From contig NZ_JBIAOU010000001.1 in assembly GCF_042879035.1 (NCBI RefSeq), positions 248,001-312,000 of the forward strand: a stretch of 64,000 nucleotides of DNA, in the 5' to 3' direction. Of this stretch, positions 38,331 through 46,015 are shown piece after piece (positions within the stretch are counted from its first letter, which is position 1; the number at the start of each line of letters is the position of its first letter). Position numbers and translations under genes: made by a program. The notes beneath the pieces were generated by a model. That model saw only the letters and a list, made by a program, of their open reading frames with translations. It did not search any database and was not told where the DNA came from. Origin of the DNA: Rhodococcus_G sp042879035 (GTDB lineage: Bacteria; Actinomycetota; Actinomycetes; Mycobacteriales; Mycobacteriaceae).

Positions 38331-39572
38331 TCAGCGCAGCGACACACCCAGCAGCGCGTCGACCGCGTCGGAGAACAGTCCCGGCGCGGCGGCGTCGTGG
38401 CCGCCGTGGTCGACGGCCCGGCGGGCCCAGCCGTCGAGGGCGTCGAGGGCCTTCGGGGTGTCGAGGTCGTCGGCCAGGTGCTGACGAAGCCGGGCGACGG
38501 TGTCGTCGACGTTCTGGGCGGTGGGCAACGCGGCCGCGCGCCGCCACAGCGCGACGCGCTGCTCGGCGACAGCGAGCACCTCGGTGGTCCAGGGCCGGTC
38601 CGCGCGGTAGTGCCCGGACAGCAGGCCGAGCCGGATCGCCATCGGATCGACCCCCTCGCCGCGCAGTTTGGACACGAACACCAGGTTGCCGCGGCTCTTC
38701 GACATCTTCTCGCCGTCCAGCCCGATCATCCCGGTGTGCACGTAGTGCCGAGCGAAACGCCGTTCGCACACAACAGATTCCGCGTGCGCCGCGGAGAACT
38801 CGTGGTGCGGGAAGATCAGGTCACTGCCACCGCCCTGCACGTCGAAACCGGACCCGATCCGGTTCAGCGCGATCGCCGAGCACTCGATGTGCCAGCCGGG
38901 ACGTCCCGGCCCGAACGGGGACGGCCACGACGGCTCACCGGGCCGGTTCGCCCGCCACACCAGGGCGTCGAGGCGGTCCTGCTTGCCCGGGCGATCCGGG
39001 TCGCCGCCGCGCTCGGCGAAGAACTTCTCCATCGTCTCGCGGTCGTAGCCGGACTCGTACCCGAACTGCTCCGTGGCGTCCACCCGGAAGTACACGTCGG
39101 GGAACTCCGGGTCGTCGACGACGTAGGCGGCGCCCGCGGCGAGCATCTTGCCGACCATCTCGACGACCTCGTTCACCGACTCCACCGCGCCGATGTAGTC
39201 GCGCGGCGGCAGCACCCGCAGCGCCTCCATGTCCTCGCGGAACAGGGCGGTCTCCCGCATGCCGAGCACCACCCAGTCCTCACCGTCGCGCTCGGCCCGC
39301 TCGAACAGTGGGTCGTCGACGTCCGTCACGTTCTGCACGTAGTGCACGTCGTGCCCCGCGTCGCGCCACAGTCGGTGCACCAGATCGAACGCGAGATACG
39401 TGGCCGCGTGGCCGAGGTGCGTCGCGTCGTACGGCGTGATGCCGCAGACGTACATCGTCGCCGTGCGGCCCGGCGTGACCGGGCGTACGCGCCGATCTGC
39501 GGTGTCGTACAGCCGCAGGGGCGGGCCCTGTCCGGGGACGGGCGGAACGGCGATCTCGGACCACGACTGCAT
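38331..39572 (-). CDS. mshC: Cysteine--1-D-myo-inosityl 2-amino-2-deoxy-alpha-D-glucopyranoside ligase
   Basis: MshC joins cysteine to GlcN-inositol with ATP in mycothiol synthesis. This 413-residue protein is a CysRS-like class I fold: 'TMYVCGITPYDATHLGHA' (zinc Cys and H-x-G-H-type motif), 'WHIECSAIAL', 'VQGGGSDLIFPHHEFSA', 'HTGMIGLDGEKMSKSRG' (KMSKS). The start at 39572 gives 'MQSWSEIAVPPVPG', the usual MshC N-terminus; an upstream ATG at 39605 would add 11 unconserved residues. Length equals the family's ~412-415. It is the last gene of a conserved group that includes the SCO1664-like and DUF3090 genes. Positions 38753-38837 are the source of the relic at 10961. Confidence 0.95.
   Translation of the reverse strand: MQSWSEIAVPPVPGQGPPLRLYDTADRRVRPVTPGRTATMYVCGITPYDATHLGHAATYLAFDLVHRLWRDAGHDVHYVQNVTDVDDPLFERAERDGEDWVVLGMRETALFREDMEALRVLPPRDYIGAVESVNEVVEMVGKMLAAGAAYVVDDPEFPDVYFRVDATEQFGYESGYDRETMEKFFAERGGDPDRPGKQDRLDALVWRANRPGEPSWPSPFGPGRPGWHIECSAIALNRIGSGFDVQGGGSDLIFPHHEFSAAHAESVVCERRFARHYVHTGMIGLDGEKMSKSRGNLVFVSKLRGEGVDPMAIRLGLLSGHYRADRPWTTEVLAVAEQRVALWRRAAALPTAQNVDDTVARLRQHLADDLDTPKALDALDGWARRAVDHGGHDAAAPGLFSDAVDALLGVSLR
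38753..38837 (-). repeat. Right member of the 85-bp direct-repeat pair flanking the NRPS (within mshC)
   Basis: This segment encodes the catalytic 'QGGGSDLIFPHHEFSA' to 'CERRF' region of MshC. It matches 10961-11045 at about 77 of 85 bases in direct orientation, ~27.8 kb apart. Confidence 0.85.
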
Positions 39573-39623
39573 GCCTTCGAGCGTATCGGAACCGCTGTGC
39601 GGCACCTTCGGAGAGGCCTCGGA

Positions 39624-40439
39624 TCAGAAGGCGGGCCACGGGATCGGTCGATGGCTGCTCGGCTGCGGCATCACCGGGTCGGCGAGCAGGTCCCGGGTGC
39701 GGCGCCGCAACGCGTCCACCTCCGCTGGGGTGACCAGTTCGGCCAGCCGGTCCGCCAGGTCGGCGTGCAGGGCCTTCTCGAACGCCTCGATGTCGGCGAG
39801 CAGTGCGCCCCCGACACGCTGCCCCGCCCAGCCCCACAGCACCGTGCGGAGCTTGTTCTCCGAGTGCAGGCAGATGCCGTGATCGACGCCGTACACCGAT
39901 CCGTCGACACCCTCGAGCGCGTGCCCGCCCTTGCGGTCCGCGTTGTTGAGCAGCACGTCGAGGACCGCCATCCGCTGCAGCCGCGGATCGTCGGCGTGGA
40001 TCAGCGCGACCTCCTCGCCCTCCCCGTCGTAGGCGCGCAGGATCTCGAACCATCCCTCCGGCACACGGTCGGGCGGACAGATGTCGACGAGGTCGAGACG
40101 TTCGCCGCGCTCGCCGGCGGTCTCCGGGGTCGATACCCAGCGCTGCACCATGCCCGGCCCGTAGGGGCCGTCGCGCAGGATGGTGCGCGGGATCACACCC
40201 CACCCCAGTGCCTCCGAGATCAGGTAGGACGCGACCTCGCGACCCGCGAGGGTGCCGTCGGGGAAGTCCCACAGCGGCTGCTCACCGCGGACCGGCTTGT
40301 AGACGCACCGCTCGGTGCGGCCGTCGATCTCGGCCTCGCACACCAGGGTGGCGTTGCTGGCCGACACGATCCGGCCCAGCACGGTGAGGTCACCGGTGGC
40401 GAGCACGTCCACGTCGTCGTCCGGGTACGGGGCGGCCAA
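39624..40439 (-). CDS. SCO1664-family protein (PI3/4-kinase-like fold)
   Basis: This 271-residue protein belongs to the conserved actinobacterial family named after SCO1664. It shows a kinase-like core: 'CVYKPVRGEQPLWDFPDGTLAGREVASYLISEALGWGVIPRT' (Lys and Glu), 'LLNNADRKGGHALEG' (N-x-D-R-K-x-x-H catalytic loop) and 'YGVDHGICLH' (metal-binding D-H-G). Phosphotransfer is plausible but no substrate is known. It starts 3 bp after the DUF3090 stop and ends 51 bp before mshC, so it is almost certainly co-transcribed with both. Confidence 0.88.
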   Translation of the reverse strand: MAAPYPDDDVDVLATGDLTVLGRIVSASNATLVCEAEIDGRTERCVYKPVRGEQPLWDFPDGTLAGREVASYLISEALGWGVIPRTILRDGPYGPGMVQRWVSTPETAGERGERLDLVDICPPDRVPEGWFEILRAYDGEGEEVALIHADDPRLQRMAVLDVLLNNADRKGGHALEGVDGSVYGVDHGICLHSENKLRTVLWGWAGQRVGGALLADIEAFEKALHADLADRLAELVTPAEVDALRRRTRDLLADPVMPQPSSHRPIPWPAF

Positions 40440-40442
40440 CGG

Positions 40443-41030
40443 TCAGCTCTCGTTCTCGTCGGGACGCCCGAAGGTGGCGCCCCGCCGGTAGCCGTTGGTC
40501 CGTACGCACACATGCCCCTCCGGCGCCAGCGGTTCGCCGCACAGCGGGCACGGCGCCCGACCCGCGGAGATCACCCGCTCCGACCTGACCGCGAACTCGC
40601 GCGCCTGCTCGGGCGTCAGGAAGACCCGCACCGCGTCGGGCCCGTCCTCGACGTCGTCGAGCACCACCGACTCGTCGACCTCCGACTCGGACACCGCGAG
40701 CAGTTCCACCACCACCGCGCCCGCATCGGAATCCCACCCGAGTCCCATCGTCCCGACCCGGAACTCGGCGTCGATCGGCGTCACGAGCGGGCTGACATCC
40801 GTCAACTCGGCCTCGTGGGGCGGCACCGCCGTGCCGAACCGGCGATGGACCTCGTCGAGGAGCAACCCCATCCGATCCGCGAGGACCTGCACCTGCTGCT
40901 TCTCGAGCAGCACGCTCACCACCCGCGCGGCGTGGACCGCCTGCAGGTAGAAGGCGCGGTCACCCGGTTCACCGACGGTCCCCGCGACGAAGCGGTCCGG
41001 GGTGCGAAAAACGTGAATCGCTCGGGCCAT
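40443..41030 (-). CDS. DUF3090 protein with C-terminal zinc ribbon
   Basis: This 195-residue protein is conserved across actinobacteria beside the SCO1664-like gene. It begins 'MARAIHVFRTPDRFVAGTVGEPGDRAFYLQAV' and carries a C-terminal C-P-L-C-G-E-P-L-A-P-E-G-H-V-C motif that probably binds zinc. No biochemical function is known. Constant pairing with the kinase-like neighbour suggests that the two proteins act together. Confidence 0.88.
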   Translation of the reverse strand: MARAIHVFRTPDRFVAGTVGEPGDRAFYLQAVHAARVVSVLLEKQQVQVLADRMGLLLDEVHRRFGTAVPPHEAELTDVSPLVTPIDAEFRVGTMGLGWDSDAGAVVVELLAVSESEVDESVVLDDVEDGPDAVRVFLTPEQAREFAVRSERVISAGRAPCPLCGEPLAPEGHVCVRTNGYRRGATFGRPDENES

Positions 41031-41080
41031 TCAGCACCTCCACCTGTTCGGACCGCCACTGCAGGTTCTACCCGGTCCCA

Positions 41081-41791
41081 TTATCCGCCCTTTCCGTCGG
41101 TTCCCACCTCACCGCCGGGGACCGCCTCCGACGCACCGACGCCCGCCGGCTTCGCGTCGGCGGCGGTGTTCAGTGCGGACAGGTCCGCACCGGTGTCGTT
41201 CACCCTCAGCACGAACGGGCGGGTCGGGGTGTAGCGGATGACGCTGACCGAGGCGGGGTCGACGACGATCCGCTGGAACGCGTCGAGGTGGGCACCGAGC
41301 GCGTCCGCCAGGACCGACTTGATCACGTCACCGTGACTGCACGCGACCCACAGGACGTCGCGGCCGTGTTCGGCGGCCAGCCGCGCGTCGTGCGCCCGCA
41401 CCGCCGCGACCGACCGTGCCTGCACCTGCGCCAGACCTTCCCCACCGGGGAACAGGGCCGCCGAGGGATGCTGCTGCACCACTTTCCACAGCGGCTCCTG
41501 CAGGAGTTCCTTGATCGGCCGGCCGGTCCACTGCCCGTAGTCGACCTCGACGAGGGCGTCGTCGACGGTCGGCGTGAGGTCGATCTTCTCCGCGAGCGGC
41601 GCGACGGTCCTCTCGCAGCGCAGCAGCGGCGAACGCACGATCGCGACGACGTCGAGGCCGGCCAGCCGACCGACCAGACCCTCCGCCTGTTCGCGTCCGC
41701 GGTCGTCGAGATCGACGCCGGCACTGCGGCCCGCGAGGGTGCCCGACGTGTTGGACGTCGATCGGCCGTGCCGGAGCAGGATCACCGTCAT
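41081..41791 (-). CDS. Histidine phosphatase, MSMEG_4193 family
   Basis: This 236-residue protein has the histidine-phosphatase signature 'ILLRHGRSTSNTSGTLAGR' (R-H-G), a second Arg in 'RSPLLRCERT', Glu in 'VEVDYGQWTGR' and the late His in 'WVACSHGDVIKSVLAD'. These are the full catalytic set of phosphoglycerate-mutase-like phosphatases. The MSMEG_4193 subgroup regularly precedes the DUF3090 and SCO1664-like genes. Substrate unknown. It starts 9 bp downstream of uppP. Confidence 0.9.
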   Translation of the reverse strand: MTVILLRHGRSTSNTSGTLAGRSAGVDLDDRGREQAEGLVGRLAGLDVVAIVRSPLLRCERTVAPLAEKIDLTPTVDDALVEVDYGQWTGRPIKELLQEPLWKVVQQHPSAALFPGGEGLAQVQARSVAAVRAHDARLAAEHGRDVLWVACSHGDVIKSVLADALGAHLDAFQRIVVDPASVSVIRYTPTRPFVLRVNDTGADLSALNTAADAKPAGVGASEAVPGGEVGTDGKGG

Positions 41792-41800
41792 GGGATCAGA

Positions 41801-42634
41801 CTAGCCAGTCGCGGAGACGACGCCCGTGCCGAGCAGCACCAGCAGGACGATGCCGAGGATGATCCGGTAGCCGACGAACCAGTACATGGAGTGGCTGACG
41901 ACGAACCGCAGCAGCCAGGCGATGGTGGCGTAGCCGATCGCGAAGGCGATGGCCGTCGCGACGATCAACTGCGCCCCACTCGCATCGAGGCCCTCCCCTG
42001 CCGGCGCGAACGCGTCGGGCAGGGAGAACAGTCCGGCCGCGGTGACCGCGGGAATCGCGAGCAGGAACGAGTACCGCGCCGCGGCCTCGCGGGTGAGCCC
42101 GAGGAACAGCCCGGCGCTGATGGTGCCACCGGATCGGGACACGCCCGGGATCAGGGCCAGCGACTGCGCCGTGCCCATCAGCACACCGTCCTTGAGGGTC
42201 AGCTTCTCGATCGGCCGTGTCTTGCGCCCGTAGTGCTCGGCGGCGGCGATCACGAGCGCGAAGACGATGAGCATCGCCGCGACCAGCCACAGATTGCGGG
42301 CGGCGGTGCGGACCTGGTCCTTGAACAGGAACCCGAGGACGCCCACCGGGATGGTGCCGATGATCACGTACCAGCCCATCTTGTAATCGTGGCCACGTGC
42401 AGCGGGATTGCGCAGTCCGCGCAGCCAGGCCATGACGATCCGGCCGATGTCGCGGGCGAAGTAGACGAGCACGGCCGCCTCGGTACCGAGTTGGGTGACC
42501 GCGGTGAACGAGGCGCCCGCGTCGGTCTCCCAGAACAGTTCCGAGACGATCCGCAGGTGTCCGGACGAGGAGATCGGCAGGAATTCCGTGAGGCCCTGCA
42601 CGATTCCGAGGACGATCGCCTGCAGCCAGGTCAT
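41801..42634 (-). CDS. uppP: Undecaprenyl-diphosphatase UppP (BacA)
   Basis: UppP removes a phosphate from undecaprenyl diphosphate at the membrane, recycling the lipid carrier for cell-wall synthesis and giving bacitracin resistance. This 277-residue membrane protein shows both signatures: 'QGLTEFLPISSSGHL' near the N-terminus and 'IPGVSRSGGTISAGLFLGL' in the middle, plus several hydrophobic helices. ATG 42634 ('MTWLQAIVLG') is preferred over an upstream GTG because it matches the family start. It is the first gene of the minus-strand group running to mshC. Confidence 0.95.
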   Translation of the reverse strand: MTWLQAIVLGIVQGLTEFLPISSSGHLRIVSELFWETDAGASFTAVTQLGTEAAVLVYFARDIGRIVMAWLRGLRNPAARGHDYKMGWYVIIGTIPVGVLGFLFKDQVRTAARNLWLVAAMLIVFALVIAAAEHYGRKTRPIEKLTLKDGVLMGTAQSLALIPGVSRSGGTISAGLFLGLTREAAARYSFLLAIPAVTAAGLFSLPDAFAPAGEGLDASGAQLIVATAIAFAIGYATIAWLLRFVVSHSMYWFVGYRIILGIVLLVLLGTGVVSATG

Positions 42635-42826
42635 CGACTCTCCGGTCACCGCGCGGTCACCCCGCCGTCGCCGGGAGGTGCAGTGGGCGGGGAGGCCATC
42701 GACGTGGCAGAGGCGCGCATCACGGAGTGCACCGTACCCGGCGCTCGCCGACGCGGCGCGTCGGCGAGTCCCCCACCCGCGCACCGCGGTGCGGCACTAC
42801 GCTTTCGGACTTGTGGTGAGCGAACG
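42635..42826. promoter_or_regulatory. Divergent promoter region uppP / aldo-keto reductase with hairpin
   Basis: This region separates divergent genes. A perfect 11-bp-arm hairpin (42744-42768, arms ctcgccgacgc, loop ggc) lies in the middle. A TACGCT sequence at 42799-42804 is a possible -10 for the plus-strand gene, without a clear -35. The hairpin cannot be a terminator for either flanking gene, so it may be regulatory. Confidence 0.35.
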
Positions 42827-43747
42827 ATGAAGCAGCGCACGGTCGGGGACAGTGGGTTACGGGTGTCACGGATCGGCCTCGGCACCCTGACGTGGGGTCG
42901 GGACACCGACGGCGACGAGGCCGCGGCGCAACTGCTCGGGTTCGTGGAAGCCGGTGGGACGCTGGTGGATTCGTCACCGTTCTACGGTGGCGGCGCGGCG
43001 CAGCGGGTGCTGGCGGAACTGCTCGACGACGTGATCCCGCGGCGCGACCTGGTGATCAGCAGCAGCGGCGGCATCCATCCGGGGGGCGTCGACTGTTCGC
43101 GCCGAGCGCTGCTGGCGCAGCTCGACAACACGCTGCGCGACCTCGGGACCGACCATCTGGACCTGTGGCAGGTCGCGACGTGGGATCCGCTGACCCCCGT
43201 CGACGAGGTGGCGGCAGCGCTCGCGCACGCCGTCGACACCGGTCGGGTGCGGTACGTCGGCGCCCGCGGGCACCTCGGATGGCAGCTCGCCACGGCCGCC
43301 GCGTCCGCGTCGGCGTCCCCTCTGGTCGCCACGCAGGCCGAGTACTCGCTGCTGGCACGCGGCGCCGAGGACGAACTGCTGCCCGCGGCGCAGCACCACG
43401 GCGTCGGGCTGCTCGCCGCGGTCCCCCTGGCGGGCGGCGTCCTGACCGGCAAGTACCGCAACGGCGTCCCCGCCGACTCGCGCGGCGCGTCGGAGTCCGG
43501 GGCGCACACCGTCGCCGGTTACCTGACCCTCGAGGCCGCGCGGGTGGTCGACGCGGTCGTCACCGCCGCCGACGGGCTCGGCGCATCCCCGCTCGCGGTG
43601 GCACTGGCCTGGGTCCGGGACCGCCCCGGGGTGGCCAGCGCGATCGTCGGCGCCCGCGACTACGCGCAGCACACCGGCGTCCTGGCGGCCGAGGAACTCG
43701 AACTGCCCGCCGCCATCGCCGCCGCGCTCGACGACGTCAGCGCCTGA
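42827..43747 (+). CDS. Aldo/keto reductase-fold protein with altered catalytic residues
   Basis: This 306-residue TIM-barrel protein begins 'MKQRTVGDSGLRVSRIGLGTLTWG', typical of AKRs. The Asp and Tyr of the tetrad are present ('LVDSSPFYGGG'). At the Lys position the sequence reads 'DLVISSSGGI' where A-T-K is usual, and at the His position 'DLWQVATWDP' where Q-H-x-x-D is usual. Standard AKR hydride-transfer chemistry is therefore doubtful, though the NADPH-binding end ('VASAIVGARDYAQ') is kept. The ATG at 42827 has little Shine-Dalgarno. Its 3' end lies in a 31-bp tandem repeat. Confidence 0.8.
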   Translation: MKQRTVGDSGLRVSRIGLGTLTWGRDTDGDEAAAQLLGFVEAGGTLVDSSPFYGGGAAQRVLAELLDDVIPRRDLVISSSGGIHPGGVDCSRRALLAQLDNTLRDLGTDHLDLWQVATWDPLTPVDEVAAALAHAVDTGRVRYVGARGHLGWQLATAAASASASPLVATQAEYSLLARGAEDELLPAAQHHGVGLLAAVPLAGGVLTGKYRNGVPADSRGASESGAHTVAGYLTLEAARVVDAVVTAADGLGASPLAVALAWVRDRPGVASAIVGARDYAQHTGVLAAEELELPAAIAAALDDVSA

Positions 43748-43808
43748 GTGCACCGCGCTCGACGACGTCAGCGCCTGAGTGCACCGCGCTCGACGACGTC
43801 AGCGTCTG
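43724..43808 (+). repeat. 31-bp tandem repeat spanning the AKR stop codon
   Basis: Two full copies (43724-43754, 43755-43785) and a 23-bp partial copy (43786-43808) of a 31-bp unit lie head to tail. The first contains the last codons and TGA stop of the AKR-like gene. The array fills the gap up to the next gene's start region. Because 31 is not a multiple of three, copy-number change would not extend the AKR frame. Confidence 0.95.
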
Positions 43809-43831
43809 CCGCACGCTTGTAGCCTGATCGA

Positions 43832-44269
43832 GTGGATCAACAGGAGGCCACACGGCGCTTCGCCGATGCCCGCGTCGCGACCCTCGGCACGGTGACCGCG
43901 GCCGGGTTGCCGCACCTGGTGCCGGTGGTGTTCGCACTCGTCGACGACCTCGTGGTCACGGCCGTCGACGACAAACCGAAGTCCACGCGCGCGCTGCGCC
44001 GCCTCGACAACATCCGGTCGAGTGGTCGGGCCGTCGTCCTCGTCGACGAGTACGACGAGGACTGGACCGAACTCTGGTGGGTCCGGGCCGAGGGTCCGGC
44101 CGAGGTGGTGGACGCCACCTCCTCGGCCGGGGCCGCGGGACTGCGGGCGCTGGCGGCGAAGTACCCGCAGTACCACGAGCACACGCCGCCCGGGCCGGTG
44201 ATCGTCGTCCGGCCACAGCGGTGGGTGTCGTGGGCAGCACGCGAACCTTCCGAGGGAAGGTCAGGCTAA
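43832..44269 (+). CDS. PPOX-class F420-dependent oxidoreductase-like protein (TIGR03668 type)
   Basis: This 145-residue split-barrel flavin/F420-binding protein shows 'RRFADARVATLGTVTAAGLPHLVPVVFALVDDLVVTAVDDKPKSTRALRRLDNIRSSGRAVVLVDEYDEDWTELWWVRAEG', the conserved layout of the TIGR03668 subfamily. It is likely to bind F420 or FMN, with substrate unknown; some relatives bind heme-degradation products, which fits the next gene. GTG start at 43832, directly after the 31-bp repeats. Its 3' end overlaps the IdeR-like box for the heme operon. Confidence 0.85.
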   Translation: MDQQEATRRFADARVATLGTVTAAGLPHLVPVVFALVDDLVVTAVDDKPKSTRALRRLDNIRSSGRAVVLVDEYDEDWTELWWVRAEGPAEVVDATSSAGAAGLRALAAKYPQYHEHTPPGPVIVVRPQRWVSWAAREPSEGRSG

Positions 44270-44274
44270 CCTGG
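44256..44274. promoter_or_regulatory. IdeR/DtxR-type iron box upstream of heme oxygenase
   Basis: gaaggtcaggctaacctgg matches the 19-bp IdeR/DtxR consensus (TTAGGTTAGGCTAACCTAA) at 14 of 19 positions, with the core AGGCTAACCT intact. It lies 36 bp upstream of the heme oxygenase start, overlapping the stop of the preceding gene. IdeR bound with iron normally represses such promoters, so the heme operon should be induced by iron shortage. Confidence 0.85.
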
Positions 44275-44309
44275 ATTCGACGACGGTCTCTCGAGAACAA
44301 GGGGTAGTG

Positions 44310-44993
44310 ATGGCAGCGCTCGACACGGCAGCGGAGACCGCACCCGAACTCGGCTTCGCCGAGCGGATCAGGACACAGACCGACGCCGCCCACCGGCGCA
44401 CCGAGCAGTCCCGGTTCGTCGGCGAACTCCTCGCGGGCAATCTCTCCAGCGCCGCGCACGCCGCGCTGATCGGGCAGACCTACCTTGTGTACCGGACCCT
44501 CGAGGACGCCGGTCGCAGCCACGCGAACCACCCCGTCGTCGCGCCGTTCCTCGGCGACGAGCTGCTGCGGACACCCGCCCTCGAAGCCGACCTCGAGTTC
44601 CTGCTCGGTGGGCAGTGGCGCGAGCGGGTCACGCCCTCGCCCGCCACCGCCCGCTACATCGACCGGCTCGAGGAGGTCGCGTTCGACTGGCCCGCCGGGT
44701 TCGTCGCGCACCACTACATCCGGTACCTCGGGGACCTGTCCGGCGGCCAGATCATCCGCCGGATGCTCGAGCGCGCCTACGGCTACGAGACCGACGGCCT
44801 GCGCTTCTACATCTTCGACCGGATCGAGAAGCCGAAACTGTACAAGGACGCGTACCGCGCCAAACTCGACGAGGCCCCGCTCTCCGCCGAGGAGCAGCAG
44901 CGGCTGATCGACGAGGTCAACCTTGCCTACGACCTCAACGGCGCGCTGTTCGCCGATCTCGAAGCCGACCTCGACACCTACCTGGTCAAGTGA
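44310..44993 (+). CDS. hmuO: Heme oxygenase (biliverdin-producing)
   Basis: Heme oxygenase opens the heme ring to biliverdin, CO and free iron in the cytoplasm. This 227-residue protein has the proximal His region 'RIRTQTDAAHRRTEQSRF', the distal helix 'YIRYLGDLSGGQIIRRML' (G-D-L-S-G-G) and 'GLRFYIFDRIEKPKLYKDAYRAKLD'. ATG 44310 is used; a GTG directly before it (44307) is possible. An IdeR-like box lies 36 bp upstream. The stop overlaps the binding-protein GTG, so it is the first gene of a heme uptake and degradation operon. Confidence 0.93.
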   Translation: MAALDTAAETAPELGFAERIRTQTDAAHRRTEQSRFVGELLAGNLSSAAHAALIGQTYLVYRTLEDAGRSHANHPVVAPFLGDELLRTPALEADLEFLLGGQWRERVTPSPATARYIDRLEEVAFDWPAGFVAHHYIRYLGDLSGGQIIRRMLERAYGYETDGLRFYIFDRIEKPKLYKDAYRAKLDEAPLSAEEQQRLIDEVNLAYDLNGALFADLEADLDTYLVK

Positions 44994-46015
44994 TCCGCTT
45001 GCGCAGTCGTTCCGCCCTCGCCGCCACCGCAGTCCTGATCACCCTCGTCACCGCGGGGTGCGGCAGCGGATCCGACACCGCCGAGAGCGGCGAGCAGTCC
45101 GGTCACACCACCGCCACGCTCGACAGCCTCGACCCGACCCCGATCGCGGACGACCCGACCCCGGTGCTGCCGGTGACCGTCCGCGGGTTCGACGGCGTCG
45201 ACGTCACGATCACCGACACCAGCCGCATCGTCGCGGCCGACCAGTACGGCACCCTGACCGAGACGGTCTACGCGCTCGGACTCGGCGACCACCTCGTCGG
45301 ACGCGACACCGCCGCGAAGTTCCCCGCGGTCGAGGGCGTCGCCGACGTCACCCCCTCCGGGCACACGATGTCCGCGGAGGCCGTCCTCGACCTGAACCCG
45401 ACGGTCGTGCTGACCGACACCAGCATCGGTCCGCGGACCGTGCAGGACCAGTTGCGCGCGGCCGGGATTCCGGTGGTCTTCTTCGATCCGACCCGCACCC
45501 TCGACGGGGTGCCGGGCCAGATCGAGGCCGTCGCCGCCGCGCTCGGCGTCCCGGAGCAGGGCAGGGCGCTCGCGGACCGCACCACCGACCGGATCGACGC
45601 CGCGACGGCGCTCGCCCCGCCCGACGGCACCGGACCGAAGATCGCGTTCGTCTACATGCGCGGCACCGCGATCACGATGCTCGCCGGGCCGGGTTCCGGG
45701 GCGGACTCGTTGATCACGGCGCTCGGTGGAGTGGACGCGGGCACCGCGTCGGGTCTGTCGCAGCAGTTCACGCCGATCACCAGCGAGGCGATGATCGCCG
45801 CGGCACCGGACGTGTTCCTGATGATGACGAAGGGACTCGACTCGATCGGCGGCATCGAGGGTCTCGAGAAGATCCCCGGCGTGGCGCAGACCCCGGCCGG
45901 CCGGAACCAGCGCGTCGTCGACATGGAGGACGGTGTGCTGCTCGGCTTCGGTCCGCGCACCGGTGACGTCCTGCAGGCCCTCGCCGTCGCCCTGTACGGC
46001 ACCGACACGCAGTGA
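44990..46015 (+). CDS. hmuT: Heme ABC transporter substrate-binding lipoprotein
   Basis: This 341-residue lipoprotein has a signal ending in the lipobox V-T-A-G-C, followed by a Ser/Thr/Asp linker and a periplasmic-binding fold: 'DTSRIVAADQYGTLTETVYALGLGDHLVGRDTAAKFP', 'DLNPTVVLTDTSIGP', 'AAAPDVFLMMTKGLDSIGG'. This matches HmuT-type hemin-binding proteins, which hand heme to the permease at the outer face of the membrane. The GTG at 44990 overlaps the heme oxygenase stop, and its own stop overlaps the permease GTG. Confidence 0.9.
   Translation: MIRLRSRSALAATAVLITLVTAGCGSGSDTAESGEQSGHTTATLDSLDPTPIADDPTPVLPVTVRGFDGVDVTITDTSRIVAADQYGTLTETVYALGLGDHLVGRDTAAKFPAVEGVADVTPSGHTMSAEAVLDLNPTVVLTDTSIGPRTVQDQLRAAGIPVVFFDPTRTLDGVPGQIEAVAAALGVPEQGRALADRTTDRIDAATALAPPDGTGPKIAFVYMRGTAITMLAGPGSGADSLITALGGVDAGTASGLSQQFTPITSEAMIAAAPDVFLMMTKGLDSIGGIEGLEKIPGVAQTPAGRNQRVVDMEDGVLLGFGPRTGDVLQALAVALYGTDTQ

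Noticed and set aside
42744..42768. Hairpin as a transcription terminator
   Set aside because: It lies between divergent genes, upstream of both, so there is no transcript to end there.
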